Of a stretch of DNA of 64,000 bases, positions 52,992 to 60,727 are shown one piece after another. The translations under genes and the position numbers were made by a program. The stretch's first letter is position 1, and each line of letters opens with the position of its first letter. Location of the stretch: NCBI RefSeq assembly GCF_011752625.1, contig NZ_VWXD01000008.1, forward strand, positions 62,001 through 126,000. Reading direction: 5' to 3'. The notes below the pieces were generated by a model that saw only the letters and a list, made by a program, of their open reading frames with translations, ran no database searches and had not been told where the DNA came from. This DNA comes from Candidatus Pantoea formicae. Its GTDB lineage: Bacteria; Pseudomonadota; Gammaproteobacteria; Enterobacterales; Enterobacteriaceae.

Positions 52992-53771
52992 ATGAGTGAT
53001 CGCTTGCACAACAAAACCGCTGTGATTACCGGCGCTGGAAGCGGCATTGGTAGAGCTGTAGCCCAGCTATTCGCACAACAAGGTGCCAGCCTGGCGCTAC
53101 TAGATATAAAGATCGATAACATTGAAGTCCTTGCCGCACACCTCGAACGCCAGTTTGGTCATCGTTGCATTGCAGCGGTTGCCGACGTCACTCAGCAGGA
53201 ACAAGTTGAACACGCCGTCGCCCAAGTAACGGCAGCACTCGGGAAAATAGATATATTGATTAATTGCGCTGGCGTGAACGTGTTTCACGACCCTTTGACT
53301 CTGAAGCAGAATGAGTGGCAGCGCTGCATGGACGTTAATCTTCACGGCCCTTACAACCTGATACGCAGTGTGTTGCCCGGCATGCTGACGCGGCAATACG
53401 GCAACGTTGTGAATATCGCTTCCGTACACGGTCACAAAATAATACCCGGCACTTTCCCCTACCCTGTCGCCAAACATGGACTTATTGGTATGACGCGCTC
53501 ATTGGGGATTGAATATGCGAGCCAGGGTATCCTGGTTAACAGCATCTCTCCAGGCCTGATCATGACCCCTGCCGCAGAAAAGTGGTTAGCAAGCTGTCCC
53601 GATCCTGATGCCGAACGCGCACGTCAGGCTGCATTGCTACCCTGTAACCGAATTGGTAATCCAGATGAAGTGGCATACACCGCCCTCTTCCTGGCTTCTG
53701 ACGAAGCCAGGTTTATTAATGCGACCGACATTGTTATTGACGGTGGTCGCAGCCAGGTTTACCACAACTAA
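52992..53771 (+). CDS. SDR family oxidoreductase, last gene of the polyol cluster
   Basis: A 259-residue classical SDR with TGAGSGIGRAVAQLF, NCAGVNVF (variant NNAG), catalytic Ser in NIASVHGHK and Tyr-Lys in YPVAKHG. GAG precedes the ATG 42 bases after the M24 gene. With a polyol permease, a GMC enzyme and a ROK regulator it probably oxidises a sugar alcohol or its product. Confidence 0.87.
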   Translation: MSDRLHNKTAVITGAGSGIGRAVAQLFAQQGASLALLDIKIDNIEVLAAHLERQFGHRCIAAVADVTQQEQVEHAVAQVTAALGKIDILINCAGVNVFHDPLTLKQNEWQRCMDVNLHGPYNLIRSVLPGMLTRQYGNVVNIASVHGHKIIPGTFPYPVAKHGLIGMTRSLGIEYASQGILVNSISPGLIMTPAAEKWLASCPDPDAERARQAALLPCNRIGNPDEVAYTALFLASDEARFINATDIVIDGGRSQVYHN

Positions 53772-53800
53772 AATGCTGACGAGCTGAATAGGACCTTAAT

Positions 53801-53832
53801 TCACAGCACCGGAAACCCTCCGGCTGCTGTGA
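53801..53832 (+). terminator. Hairpin after the polyol cluster
   Basis: Arms TCACAGCA-CCGGA and TCCGGC-TGCTGTGA pair with one bulge, 29 bases after the SDR stop. No T-run follows, so it may act as a Rho-dependent or RNA-stabilising structure. Confidence 0.4.
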
Positions 53833-53975
53833 GTCCGGCTCAACGCACATCTTCGAACCCCCTCCCCTCTTCATCGTTCGCAATTCATATTCAGTAGAAG
53901 CCTTCGGAAAATGTCATGAAAATGCACCTAATTAAAATCATCACAACACCATGACCTGCTTACGTTTTTTTATAA

Positions 53976-53995
53976 TTTTCAGGCTGAAAATCACC
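53976..53995. other. P1 parS-like site, copy 1
   Basis: TTTTCAG-GC-TGAAAA palindrome (A-box-like) followed by TCACCA (B-box-like). The design matches the ParB-binding core of phage P1 parS, where a palindromic ATTTCA/TGAAAT pair is followed by TCGCCA. The site is 1.7 kb upstream of parA. Confidence 0.5.
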
Positions 53996-54012
53996 ATGAT
54001 AATAGGGGGTAA

Positions 54013-54207
54013 ATGGCAAAGACTTGTCTTTATCTACGTCTGTCCGACCTAGTGGGCTGGGAATTGCAGAATTCTGGCACGCTGAACTTTATTATTTTTG
54101 CTGGTGGCGTTTGCTGGTTGTCCCGGCGTAACAAGATCGCCACAGACCCACACTTGATTTGGGCACAGGGAATTAACGGCGCGACTTTCCATTCTGATTC
54201 CAAATAG
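54013..54207 (+). CDS. Doubtful 64-residue frame
   Basis: An ATG preceded by GGGGGTAA opens a 64-residue frame containing a hydrophobic stretch (NFIIFAGGVCWLS). I do not recognise it. It overlaps a longer antisense frame, and composition does not resemble the neighbouring genes. It may be a fragment of a degenerate repeat element. Confidence 0.15.
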   Translation: MAKTCLYLRLSDLVGWELQNSGTLNFIIFAGGVCWLSRRNKIATDPHLIWAQGINGATFHSDSK

Positions 54208-54379
54208 TGATGCCTTTTTCCTGATTACCTGACATTTAACATCTGCAAAGTGCACCGTTCCGATATTCTGATTGCTTTCATGTTCTCTGGAGGTTGGAAC
54301 ACTACTCTTGCCTGAAAACCCACAACTGCACCCATAGAAAAAACAACTTAATCCATTGATAAATATAGATAAACTTTGG

Positions 54380-54420
54380 ATTTTCAGGCTGAAAATATCC
54401 ATGAGTTTATCCATTTTCAG
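54380..54420. other. P1 parS-like site, copy 2 (extended)
   Basis: Palindrome TTTTCAG-GC-TGAAAA (54381-54395) followed directly by TATCCA, then seven bases on a second ATCCA and a further TTTTCAG at 54414-54420. This gives three A-box-like heptamers and two B-box-like hexamers in 41 bp, the most complete copy. Confidence 0.55.
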
Positions 54421-54635
54421 TATTCCGAGGTAGATCATTCACTGTTTGCACATTTAAGGGGAGTTTTTGGCTGCCTAAAAGCAATGCTCCAAAGCCTACG
54501 GTAAATTATTGTCACTCTCAGAGTTTCTTTCAGAGATGATTCTTAGTTAGTAAGAAAATGTATTCGATTTTGATAGCGCTAGATGATTTAAAAAATGCTC
54601 AATGCACATTTCAATAGTTCATGTCGAATTGATGT

Positions 54636-54679
54636 AGTTATGCAGTTATGCAGTTATGCAGTTATGCAGTTATGCAGTT
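54636..54679 (+). repeat. Octamer tandem array 1 (AGTTATGC)
   Basis: Five perfect copies of AGTTATGC plus four bases. Unit length 8 is not a multiple of 3, and no coding role fits. Confidence 0.97.
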
Positions 54680-54729
54680 TCATTTTTAAAAACTATCACA
54701 TTGTTAATGGCGTTAAGGTGCATCTAAAA

Positions 54730-54825
54730 TGTTGGAGTGTTGGAGTGTTGGAGTGTTGGAGTGTTGGAGTGTTGAAGTGTTGAAGTGTTGAAGTGTTGAA
54801 GTGTTGAAGTGTCAAAGTGTCGAAA
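54730..54825 (+). repeat. Octamer tandem array 2 (TGTTGGAG/TGTTGAAG)
   Basis: Twelve units in register: five TGTTGGAG, five TGTTGAAG, one TGTCAAAG and one TGTCGAAA. The variants are grouped in blocks, which points to two separate rounds of expansion. Confidence 0.97.
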
Positions 54826-54827
54826 CA

Positions 54828-54907
54828 GAGCAATAGAGCGACAGAGCAATCGAGCAATCGAGCAATCGAGCAATCGAGCAATCGAGCAATCGAGCAATCG
54901 AGCAATG
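54828..54907 (+). repeat. Octamer tandem array 3 (GAGCAATC)
   Basis: Ten units: GAGCAATA, GAGCGACA, seven GAGCAATC and a final GAGCAATG. It follows array 2 after two bases. Confidence 0.97.
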
Positions 54908-55381
54908 ACTTTAAGTCAAAATAATTTTGGAATATCTAAGTAATATGAATTCCAAAAACGAACATCATTCAATCATCATAAAATGATGAGGTTAATCGTA
55001 AGTTGTTAGTGCATGGAAATCAGTTCAATTTTTCGTTTGGATCGGTATCTCTCAATATCCTTAAATTCATTACTGAACATTGGTAATGGTCCGCGCTAAA
55101 AGAATGCTTAATCAGTGATGAACTGGATATCGCCATCGTGAAATTAAGTTGTAAAAAATCAGATTGCAATTCCTGCATTCAGCCTCAAATTCTATATTCG
55201 ATAAAACATAACCTTTATCTGAAATACCATCAAATTAACCAAGTACACACAACTGCTTGGCCCGGTAACTTTAGGACGATCCTTCAACCTGGGTGTTGGA
55301 TGATATCCGGAAAAAAATGTTCTAAAACCTCTCCAAAGATTTATCCTCCTAACTTTATGATTTAATGACAATTAATCCTTT
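54908..55381. other. AT-rich non-coding stretch upstream of parA
   Basis: A region of low GC with scattered stops in all frames. I see no gene, only short frames without binding sites. It separates the octamer arrays from the third parS-like site. Confidence 0.5.
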
Positions 55382-55402
55382 TTTTCAGGATGAAAACGAC
55401 CA
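55382..55402. other. P1 parS-like site, copy 3
   Basis: TTTTCAGGATGAAAA followed by CGACCA, a one-base variant of copies 1 and 2. It lies 262 bp upstream of parA. Confidence 0.45.
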
Positions 55403-55579
55403 TTCAATCATAAAGGTATAATTTCCACATTTGCAATAGAAGGAATAATTGGTAGGGTAGGGGGGTGCTGATAATTCAACCATTTCAATAAAATGCACAC
55501 CTTAAATCATATACCATTGATTATATTAGTTTTTTTGAAAATTCAACATATCGACTCGTCCATATTTTATGAAAATATT

Positions 55580-55610
55580 CCAGTTTTATGTCTTTTTACC
55601 AAAAAACTGG
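55580..55610. promoter_or_regulatory. Candidate parA operator
   Basis: Arms CCAGTTTT (55580-55587) and AAAACTGG (55603-55610) with a 15-base spacer, 54 bp before the parA ATG. P1 ParA represses its own operon at a palindrome in a similar position. Confidence 0.45.
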
Positions 55611-55663
55611 CTTGTGGAGATATTTTTAGTAAAATAACGAAAATTATTACTATTGAGGTGCTT

Positions 55664-56866
55664 ATGAAGCGAGATTACGGTGACGTGTTTGACATCGCCA
55701 ACCGCGCGAATGGAATGTTGCACGGGCTGAGCAGTCACATCGAGCAACAACGGCAGGAATTCAATCAGCAAGGCTACTACCACACTTTCACACGCAACGC
55801 GGTGGCCAACCTGCCTTTACTCAGTAAGCACGCAGTAGCGGCTGCCATCAGTGAGATGGAGGAGGGTGGCTATGAATTTGGTCGCCGCCAAACCGGCAGC
55901 ACGTCGCAATACGCCATGAGCATCCAGAACGTCGTTGATATCTATAAGCACCGTAAAGTGCCAAAGTATCGCGACAAGCATAAAGACCCCTTCGTTATCT
56001 TCGTTGTCAATCTGAAGGGTGGGGTATCTAAAACGGTTACCACCGTGACGCTGGCCCATGGCTTACGTGCTCACCCAGGCTTACTGCATAATGATCTGCG
56101 CATTCTGGTTATCGACTTAGATCCTCAGGCTTCGAGCACCATGTTCCTCAGTCACACCAACAGTGTGGGTTCAGTGCTGGAAACCGCCGCTCAGGCAATG
56201 CTGAATGACGTCAGCACTGAGCAACTGCGCGAGCAATTCGTTAAACCCACCGTTATGCCTGGTGTAGATGTGATGCCTGCATCCATCGATGATGGTTTTG
56301 TTGCCAGCGATTGGGATGCCTTAGTGGCGGAGAATTTGCCCGGTGTCGCGCCCTCTGAAGTGCTGCGTCGCAACGTTATCGATCGTCTGGCCGATGATTA
56401 TGATTTCATCTTCATCGACACAGGACCTCATCTGGATGCGTTTATGCTGAACGCTATCGCCGCTAGCGATTTGCTGCTTACGCCAACACCACCCGCGCAA
56501 GTCGATTTTCACTCCACGATGAAATACCTGACGCGCCTGCCTGAAATGCTGGAGCGTATTGAGAATGAAGGTATTGAGCCGCGACTGAAAGCGAACATCG
56601 GTTTTATGTCGAAGATGACGACCAAGCATGACCACGTCACTTCGCACAGCTTCGCGCGTGAGGTTTTCACCAAGTCGATGCTGGATGCCGTCCTGCCTCG
56701 TTTAGATGGATTTGAGCGCTGTGGTGAGTCGTTTGATACCGTCATTAGCGCAAACCCCAGCTCATACCCCGGCAGCGCGGATGCGCTCCGAAAGGCAAAA
56801 CAGGAAGCAGAGAACTTCTCGCGCGCTGTTTTCGACCGAATTGAATATATCAGGAGTACAAAGTGA
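55664..56866 (+). CDS. parA: Plasmid partition ATPase ParA (P1 type)
   Basis: The 400-residue protein is a type Ia ParA, nearly the same length as P1 ParA (398) and matching it over the whole length as I remember that sequence. There is an N-terminal DNA-binding domain (LPLLSKHAVAAAISEMEEGGYEFGRR), the deviant Walker A KGGVSKT (residues 118-124), VIDLDPQASSTMFLSHT and a C-terminal LDGFERCGESFDTVISANP segment. It moves ParB-bound plasmid copies and represses the par operon. I chose ATG 55664 with GAGGTG upstream; the open frame to 55493 is not credible. Confidence 0.93.
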   Translation: MKRDYGDVFDIANRANGMLHGLSSHIEQQRQEFNQQGYYHTFTRNAVANLPLLSKHAVAAAISEMEEGGYEFGRRQTGSTSQYAMSIQNVVDIYKHRKVPKYRDKHKDPFVIFVVNLKGGVSKTVTTVTLAHGLRAHPGLLHNDLRILVIDLDPQASSTMFLSHTNSVGSVLETAAQAMLNDVSTEQLREQFVKPTVMPGVDVMPASIDDGFVASDWDALVAENLPGVAPSEVLRRNVIDRLADDYDFIFIDTGPHLDAFMLNAIAASDLLLTPTPPAQVDFHSTMKYLTRLPEMLERIENEGIEPRLKANIGFMSKMTTKHDHVTSHSFAREVFTKSMLDAVLPRLDGFERCGESFDTVISANPSSYPGSADALRKAKQEAENFSRAVFDRIEYIRSTK

Positions 56867-57837
56867 CCGATCAAAAATCACTCAAACGCATTGGCCGCAC
56901 CATGGGGCAATCCCAGATGTCGAGCTTCATTAACAGTGGCAATCAGTCACGCGTTTTCACTCTGAAATCCGGCAGTACTGCCACGTTCGTGCGGCAGCTG
57001 ATCCCTAGTGGGGAAGTGGACGCCAAAACTTTTGTTGATGCAAAAGTGAATGGTCGCGATCAATCTGCACTGACCGAAGAATCGGTCAAAGACATTACAC
57101 GCACCATCGAACTTCAACAGTTCTTTCCAGCGATAGGCCGTATGGTCGATGGCCGTATTGAGATTATGGATGGTTCTCGCCGCCGAGCCGCATGTCTTTT
57201 TGCAGGCACTGGCCTAGAAGTTTTGGTGACCGAAGATGAAATTGATATCAGTGATGCGCGTCAGCTCGCTGCTGATATTCAAACGGCAAAAGAGCACAAC
57301 CTGCGTGAATTGGGCCAACGCTTCCTGATGATGGAAGCACAGGGCATGAATAAAACAGAGATTGCCAAAGCAGAAGGGATCTCTAATGCCAAAGTGACAC
57401 GTGCTTTCCAGGCTGCGTGGGTTCCAGCCGAATTCATTGAGCTCATCCCTGTGGTGTCAGACCTTAGTATCCCAGATTACAAGCTGCTGCTGGATGTTGC
57501 AGAAGAAGCGAAAGCTGAGGGAGTCGCGGTTAAAGATGTGGTCCATCAGGTCAAAGAGCGGATAAGCGAAGACCAAGCTTTGAATAAACTCGCCTCGGAC
57601 GATCAGAAAACAAGGATCTTGTCGTTTTTCACCACTGCCAAAAAGCTGCTGGTGAAGCCGGTAAAAAACAAAAGTGTCACAACAGAAAAATTCGGCAGTT
57701 TTACCGATCGCGCTGCCTATGCTAAGCGTAAAACCAACGCTGAGAAGCGTCATGTGCAGTATGAGTTCCATCGCTTGCCAGCAGGCACGCTTGAAGAGAT
57801 CGATCTTGCGATCAAAGCTATCCTCAACAAATCCTGA
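56863..57837 (+). CDS. parB: Plasmid partition protein ParB (P1 type)
   Basis: The 324-residue protein resembles P1 ParB (333): an N-terminal ParA-interaction part (KRIGRTMGQSQMSSFINSG), GRDQSALTEESVKDI, the box GSRRRAA (about 104-110), a central HTH (MNKTEIAKAEGISNAKVTRAF, about 162-182) and a C-terminal dimer domain (FTDRAAYAKRKTNAEKRHVQYEFHRLP). It starts at GTG with AGGAG six bases upstream and overlaps the parA stop (GTGA). P1 ParB recognises both A and B boxes of parS, matching the sites upstream of parA. Confidence 0.93.
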   Translation: MTDQKSLKRIGRTMGQSQMSSFINSGNQSRVFTLKSGSTATFVRQLIPSGEVDAKTFVDAKVNGRDQSALTEESVKDITRTIELQQFFPAIGRMVDGRIEIMDGSRRRAACLFAGTGLEVLVTEDEIDISDARQLAADIQTAKEHNLRELGQRFLMMEAQGMNKTEIAKAEGISNAKVTRAFQAAWVPAEFIELIPVVSDLSIPDYKLLLDVAEEAKAEGVAVKDVVHQVKERISEDQALNKLASDDQKTRILSFFTTAKKLLVKPVKNKSVTTEKFGSFTDRAAYAKRKTNAEKRHVQYEFHRLPAGTLEEIDLAIKAILNKS

Positions 57838-57865
57838 GTCTGACCCTCTTTAAATTCTGCAGATG

Positions 57866-57894
57866 AAAAGGGCGTGAAAATCACGCCTTTTTTT
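57866..57894 (+). terminator. Rho-independent terminator of parAB
   Basis: Stem AAAAGGGCGTGA / TCACGCCTTTT with loop AAA and a run of seven T, 28 bases after the parB stop. Confidence 0.93.
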
Positions 57895-58096
57895 ACAACA
57901 TTCTCATTTATCAATTATCAGCATTGTCTTGGGTGTCTCATGTACGCTCAAAACGCACCAGAAGCGCTTTAAGCGATTTTAATCTCATACCTTCCCCAGA
58001 CACGGTTAAATCAAAACTATCGCTTCAGAGCTCTTACAGGACATGATTTCAGCAATCGATACGACCACTCATTGTGCAAACAGAGAAGGGAATTAA

Positions 58097-58310
58097 GATC
58101 CGCTTGGACTTATACATCGCGATCCTCTTAAAGGATCGGTAAGTGAAAGCAGCAGGATCGAGGGTTTCTGGCCCTAACGATGAGATATAGCCAGTGATTA
58201 TGGCTTGCCTGTTGATTTTTATCCCCTTTATCCACAGGGTCGATCCAATTATTCGATCATAATGAGATCCAATTGAGATCATAGAAGATCCCGGATCGCT
58301 GTAAGCCTTG
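58097..58310. other. GATC cluster of the plasmid origin
   Basis: About ten GATC (Dam) sites in 214 bp, followed by another cluster of four at 58563-58606. Dense Dam sites are a feature of P1- and F-type origins, where methylation controls initiation. No gene is present. Confidence 0.65.
58228..58236 (+). promoter_or_regulatory. DnaA box (TTATCCACA)
   Basis: Perfect match to the consensus TTATCCACA in origin arm 1. The aligned position in arm 2 is degraded (TGATTCACA). Confidence 0.8.
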
Positions 58311-58336
58311 ATAATACTGGGCTGAAAGGCCCTAAG

Positions 58337-58441
58337 TAACCGCTATAAAGAGTAAACTAACCGCTATGGAGAGAGAAATAACCGATGAAATGAGTAAAAC
58401 AACCGATGAAGAGAGTGCTCGATAACCGCTGTAGAGAGTGG
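58337..58441 (+). repeat. Iteron cluster 1, five copies upstream of repA
   Basis: Nineteen-base iterons start at 58337, 58358, 58379, 58400 and 58423, almost all at 21-bp spacing (two helical turns). The consensus is TAACCGCTATAGAGAGTAA; copies 3 and 4 have ACCGATGAA in place of ACCGCTATA. RepA would bind them on one face of the DNA. Confidence 0.92.
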
Positions 58442-58474
58442 AAGGTGATGCTGCCTGTGTGTAAGTGTTTCGCC

Positions 58475-58483
58475 TGTGCATAA
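58475..58483 (-). promoter_or_regulatory. DnaA box (TTATGCACA)
   Basis: TGTGCATAA on the plus strand, fitting TTATNCACA on the minus. It lies in the spacer between the two origin arms. Confidence 0.65.
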
Positions 58484-58539
58484 CATTTATGCAGAGGTTA
58501 AAAGTAGCTTTGAAAGTTCGATGACGTTTTCATCAAATC

Positions 58540-58760
58540 TTATCCCCATGATTCACAGGCCAGATCAATAAACAGATCATTATGAGATCAAATAAGTTCC
58601 TATTAGATCCCGGCAGCTTGTGAAGCCTTGTGTGACAAGCCTTGAGAGGGGATTGATAACCGCTATGGAGAGTAAACTAACCGCTATAGAGAGTAAATTA
58701 ACCTTTATGGAGAGTAGTCTAACCGATGAAGTGAGTGCTAGTATCCGCTATAGAGAGTAA
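58540..58760. repeat. Origin arm 2: tandem-duplicated unit (second copy)
   Basis: Second copy of the arm described at 58219-58441. It begins with TTATCCCCA at 58540 and ends with the last upstream iteron. Iteron starts align with arm 1 at +320, +320, +320, +320 and +319. Confidence 0.8.
58657..58760 (+). repeat. Iteron cluster 2, five copies next to repA
   Basis: Iterons start at 58657, 58678, 58699, 58720 and 58742. Copy 2 is the exact consensus, and copy 4 again carries the ACCGATGAA variant. The last ends 38 bp before the repA ATG, so RepA binding here can repress its own promoter. Confidence 0.92.
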
Positions 58761-58774
58761 ACGCGATACATCAT

Positions 58775-58783
58775 TGTGTATAA
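58775..58783 (-). promoter_or_regulatory. DnaA box (TTATACACA)
   Basis: TGTGTATAA on the plus strand is a perfect TTATNCACA match on the minus, 15 bp before the repA start. Confidence 0.7.
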
Positions 58784-58798
58784 CCCGGATCCTCGAAA

Positions 58799-59851
58799 AT
58801 GTCGGAAAATGAGCTAAAAAACAACAAGGTAGTTGAAGCCTTTTCAGAAACAGATAAGCGAACTGGCGAACTGGTTGTACTTACCCCCAACAGAGATAAC
58901 ACTGTTCAGCCTGTCGCTTTAATGCGATTAGGCCTGTTTGTGCCTACGTTGAAATCAACCAATAATCGCAAGAATGAGACCACGGCGGTGACGGATGTCA
59001 CTAACGAGCTCAAGCTGCTGTCTCTCGTGAAATCTGAAGGTTATGAGAAGATCAGGATCATTGGTCAGCGGCTGGATATGGATAATGATTTCAAGACATG
59101 GGTTGGGATCATTCACGCGTTTGCTAAGTACAACGTCACCAACGATAAAGTCGTTCTACCTTTTGTTGAGTTCGTTAAGCTATGCGGCATCCCTTCATCA
59201 CGATCCTCAGCTAAGTTGAGAGAACGGCTTGAAGCGTCACTGATCCGCATCGCATCCAATACCATACAATTTGGGACAGCGGATAAAGACGAGCTCTATG
59301 TTACGCACTTGGTGCAATCGGCTAAGTACAGCGTCAAAAAGGACACCGTTGAGCTTCAGGCCGATCCAAAACTTTTCGAGCTCTATCAATTTGACCGCAA
59401 GGTCCTGCTGCAGCTGCGAGCCATTAACGCTCTGGCGCGTAAAGAGTCTGCTCAGGCGCTCTATACCTTCATCGAGAGCTTGCCTCCAAACCCGGCTCCT
59501 ATCTCAATGGCGCGACTCAGGCAGCGTTTGAATCTGACATCTCGTCCTATCACGCAAAATGCGACAGTTCGTCGTGCCATGGAGCAGTTAAAGGCTATTG
59601 GCTACCTGGATTACACCGAACTGAAGCGGGGCAACTCAGTGGTCTTCCATATCCACTATCGCCGTCCAAAGCTTAAACCTGCCGAGTTGCCGCTCAAGCT
59701 GCCCGATATCCTTGAGGATGATCTGGAGCTTGATGACACCATCGAGACCAATGAGGTTGCAGCTGTCAGCGAACCCCAGGGTGAGATGGTGATGCTGTCA
59801 AAAGCAGAACTGAAAATCCTCGAAGAAATCCGCAAAGGCAAAGTTAAGTAG
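58799..59851 (+). CDS. repA: Replication initiator RepA (RepFIB-like, Rep_3 family)
   Basis: A 350-residue initiator with two winged-helix domains: IIGQRLDMDNDFKTWVGIIHAFAKYN...SRSSAKLRERLEASLIRIASNTIQFG in the first half and LRAINALARKESAQALYTFIESLPPNPAPISMARLRQRLNL...RRAMEQLKAIGYLDYTELKRG in the second. This is the pattern of RepFIB RepA, as on IncF-type plasmids including the large Pantoea plasmids. It binds the flanking iterons and opens the origin. The ATG has only a weak binding site, fitting low expression. The C-terminal tail is acidic (EDDLELDDTIETNE). Confidence 0.92.
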   Translation: MSENELKNNKVVEAFSETDKRTGELVVLTPNRDNTVQPVALMRLGLFVPTLKSTNNRKNETTAVTDVTNELKLLSLVKSEGYEKIRIIGQRLDMDNDFKTWVGIIHAFAKYNVTNDKVVLPFVEFVKLCGIPSSRSSAKLRERLEASLIRIASNTIQFGTADKDELYVTHLVQSAKYSVKKDTVELQADPKLFELYQFDRKVLLQLRAINALARKESAQALYTFIESLPPNPAPISMARLRQRLNLTSRPITQNATVRRAMEQLKAIGYLDYTELKRGNSVVFHIHYRRPKLKPAELPLKLPDILEDDLELDDTIETNEVAAVSEPQGEMVMLSKAELKILEEIRKGKVK

Positions 59852-59883
59852 CGCTTCGTGACCTAATCTGGCGTCCAATTCGA

Positions 59884-59919
59884 TAACCACTATAGAGAGT
59901 AGTGCTCTCTATAGTGGTT
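59884..59919. repeat. Head-to-head iteron pair 1
   Basis: Arms AACCACTATAGAGAG and CTCTCTATAGTGGTT around TAGTG, 33 bp after the repA stop. This is a perfect 15-bp inverted repeat of the iteron core with CCAC in place of CCGC. It could also act as the repA terminator. Confidence 0.92.
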
Positions 59920-59985
59920 GTTTGTTTCTGCGATCCTCTAGCGTTAACACCTGCCATCCTCGCACCTGACCCCATTTGTGACCCA

Positions 59986-60029
59986 GTAACCACTATAGAG
60001 AGTAACTATCTACTCTCTATAGTGGTTAC
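59986..60029. repeat. Head-to-head iteron pair 2
   Basis: Perfect 19-bp arms (GTAACCACTATAGAGAGTA and its complement) around a 6-base loop. The longest arms of the set. Confidence 0.95.
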
Positions 60030-60159
60030 CTGCAAATAGCCTTTCGGTTTGATCTCGTTAATGCTTCAGGCGGACACATTGCGCTGTGCGGCGCCTGAGA
60101 GAGCGGAGGATAGAGAATGCGAACCCAAGGATCTGATCTTTTACTGCAAACTTCAGGTA

Positions 60160-60203
60160 ATAACCACTATAGAGAGTAAGCATCTACTCTCTATAGTGGT
60201 TAT
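60160..60203. repeat. Head-to-head iteron pair 3
   Basis: Perfect 19-bp arms (ATAACCACTATAGAGAGTA and its complement) around AGCATC. Same geometry as pair 2. Confidence 0.95.
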
Positions 60204-60391
60204 TTGTAGGAAGTGACGTTATCACTTCTATCTGATTGAGTTCTATGAGGAAAAACTGTGAGGGTGTTGTTCAAATTAACACCATCCGCAAGGGGTGAAA
60301 TGTACAAAATTGCGTGTCGTAAGATTTAATACATATATAAATCATATGTTTATTTGAATTTCTTTTGTGGTGAGTTTTAGTTTGCTTCAGA

Positions 60392-60429
60392 TATCCACTA
60401 TAACGAGTAACCACTCACTACAGTGGATA
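60392..60429. repeat. Head-to-head iteron pair 4 (degenerate)
   Basis: Left unit TATCCACTATAACGAGTA, right unit the complement of TATCCACTGTAGTGAGT. The arms are imperfect, unlike the other pairs. Confidence 0.75.
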
Positions 60430-60511
60430 GCGAAATTGAGAGTATTCGAGGGTTGAATGGCCATCACTGGAGCCAGCCTGCTTGCTAAGTGGGTGAAAAG
60501 GCAAGAATCAC

Positions 60512-60553
60512 ATAACCGCTATAGTGAGGAAGATCACTCTCTATAGCGGTTAT
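60512..60553. repeat. Head-to-head iteron pair 5
   Basis: Perfect 13-bp arms ATAACCGCTATAG / CTATAGCGGTTAT. This pair carries the CCGC type of the upstream iterons. Confidence 0.88.
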
Positions 60554-60622
60554 CTTGTTTGTGTGATTGTCTTTTAATTTATTGATATTTAAGTATTATA
60601 ATCCTATTTCAGCAATCAATAA

Positions 60623-60641
60623 TAACCGCTATAGAGAGTAA
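60623..60641 (+). repeat. Single iteron downstream of repA
   Basis: TAACCGCTATAGAGAGTAA, identical to the second iteron of cluster 2, without a partner in reverse orientation. Confidence 0.9.
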
Positions 60642-60727
60642 GTCATTTCTAGCGTCTCCAAGGGCAGGTCGCCCATAGGATCCGATTAAGATCCTTTGAT
60701 CATGGATCCCAAAGGTTTTGGATCAAA

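Larger units (their letters stand above)
58219..58441. repeat. Origin arm 1: tandem-duplicated unit (first copy)
   Basis: Contains TTATCCCC at 58219, a DnaA box, GATC sites and five iterons. The same order recurs in arm 2 at an offset of 319-321 bp: the GATCATAATGAGATC block at 58255 pairs with GATCATTATGAGATC at 58575, AGATCCCGG recurs, and all iterons align. Confidence 0.8.

Noticed and set aside
54049..54438. Antisense frame of 129 codons upstream of parA
   Set aside because: Overlaps a parS-like site, has no recognisable domain and no good start; treated as non-coding.
54696..54905. Frame translating the octamer arrays on the minus strand
   Set aside because: An 8-bp repeat gives repeated peptides in every frame; there is no ribosome site and no known protein pattern.
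54636..54907. Possible CRISPR array
   Set aside because: Units are 8 bp and directly joined, without spacers, and no cas genes are present.
55061..55365. Possible remnant of a regulator gene upstream of parA
   Set aside because: A short piece (DELDIAIVKL) looks like a LysR effector segment, but stops flank it and no further similarity can be seen.
55493..55663. N-terminal extension of ParA
   Set aside because: The extension is AT-rich, lacks a ribosome site, covers the candidate operator, and P1 ParA has no such part.
57840..58100. P1-like parS downstream of parB
   Set aside because: Only loose ATTTCAG and CGACCA matches without the palindromic core; the hairpin here is a plain terminator.
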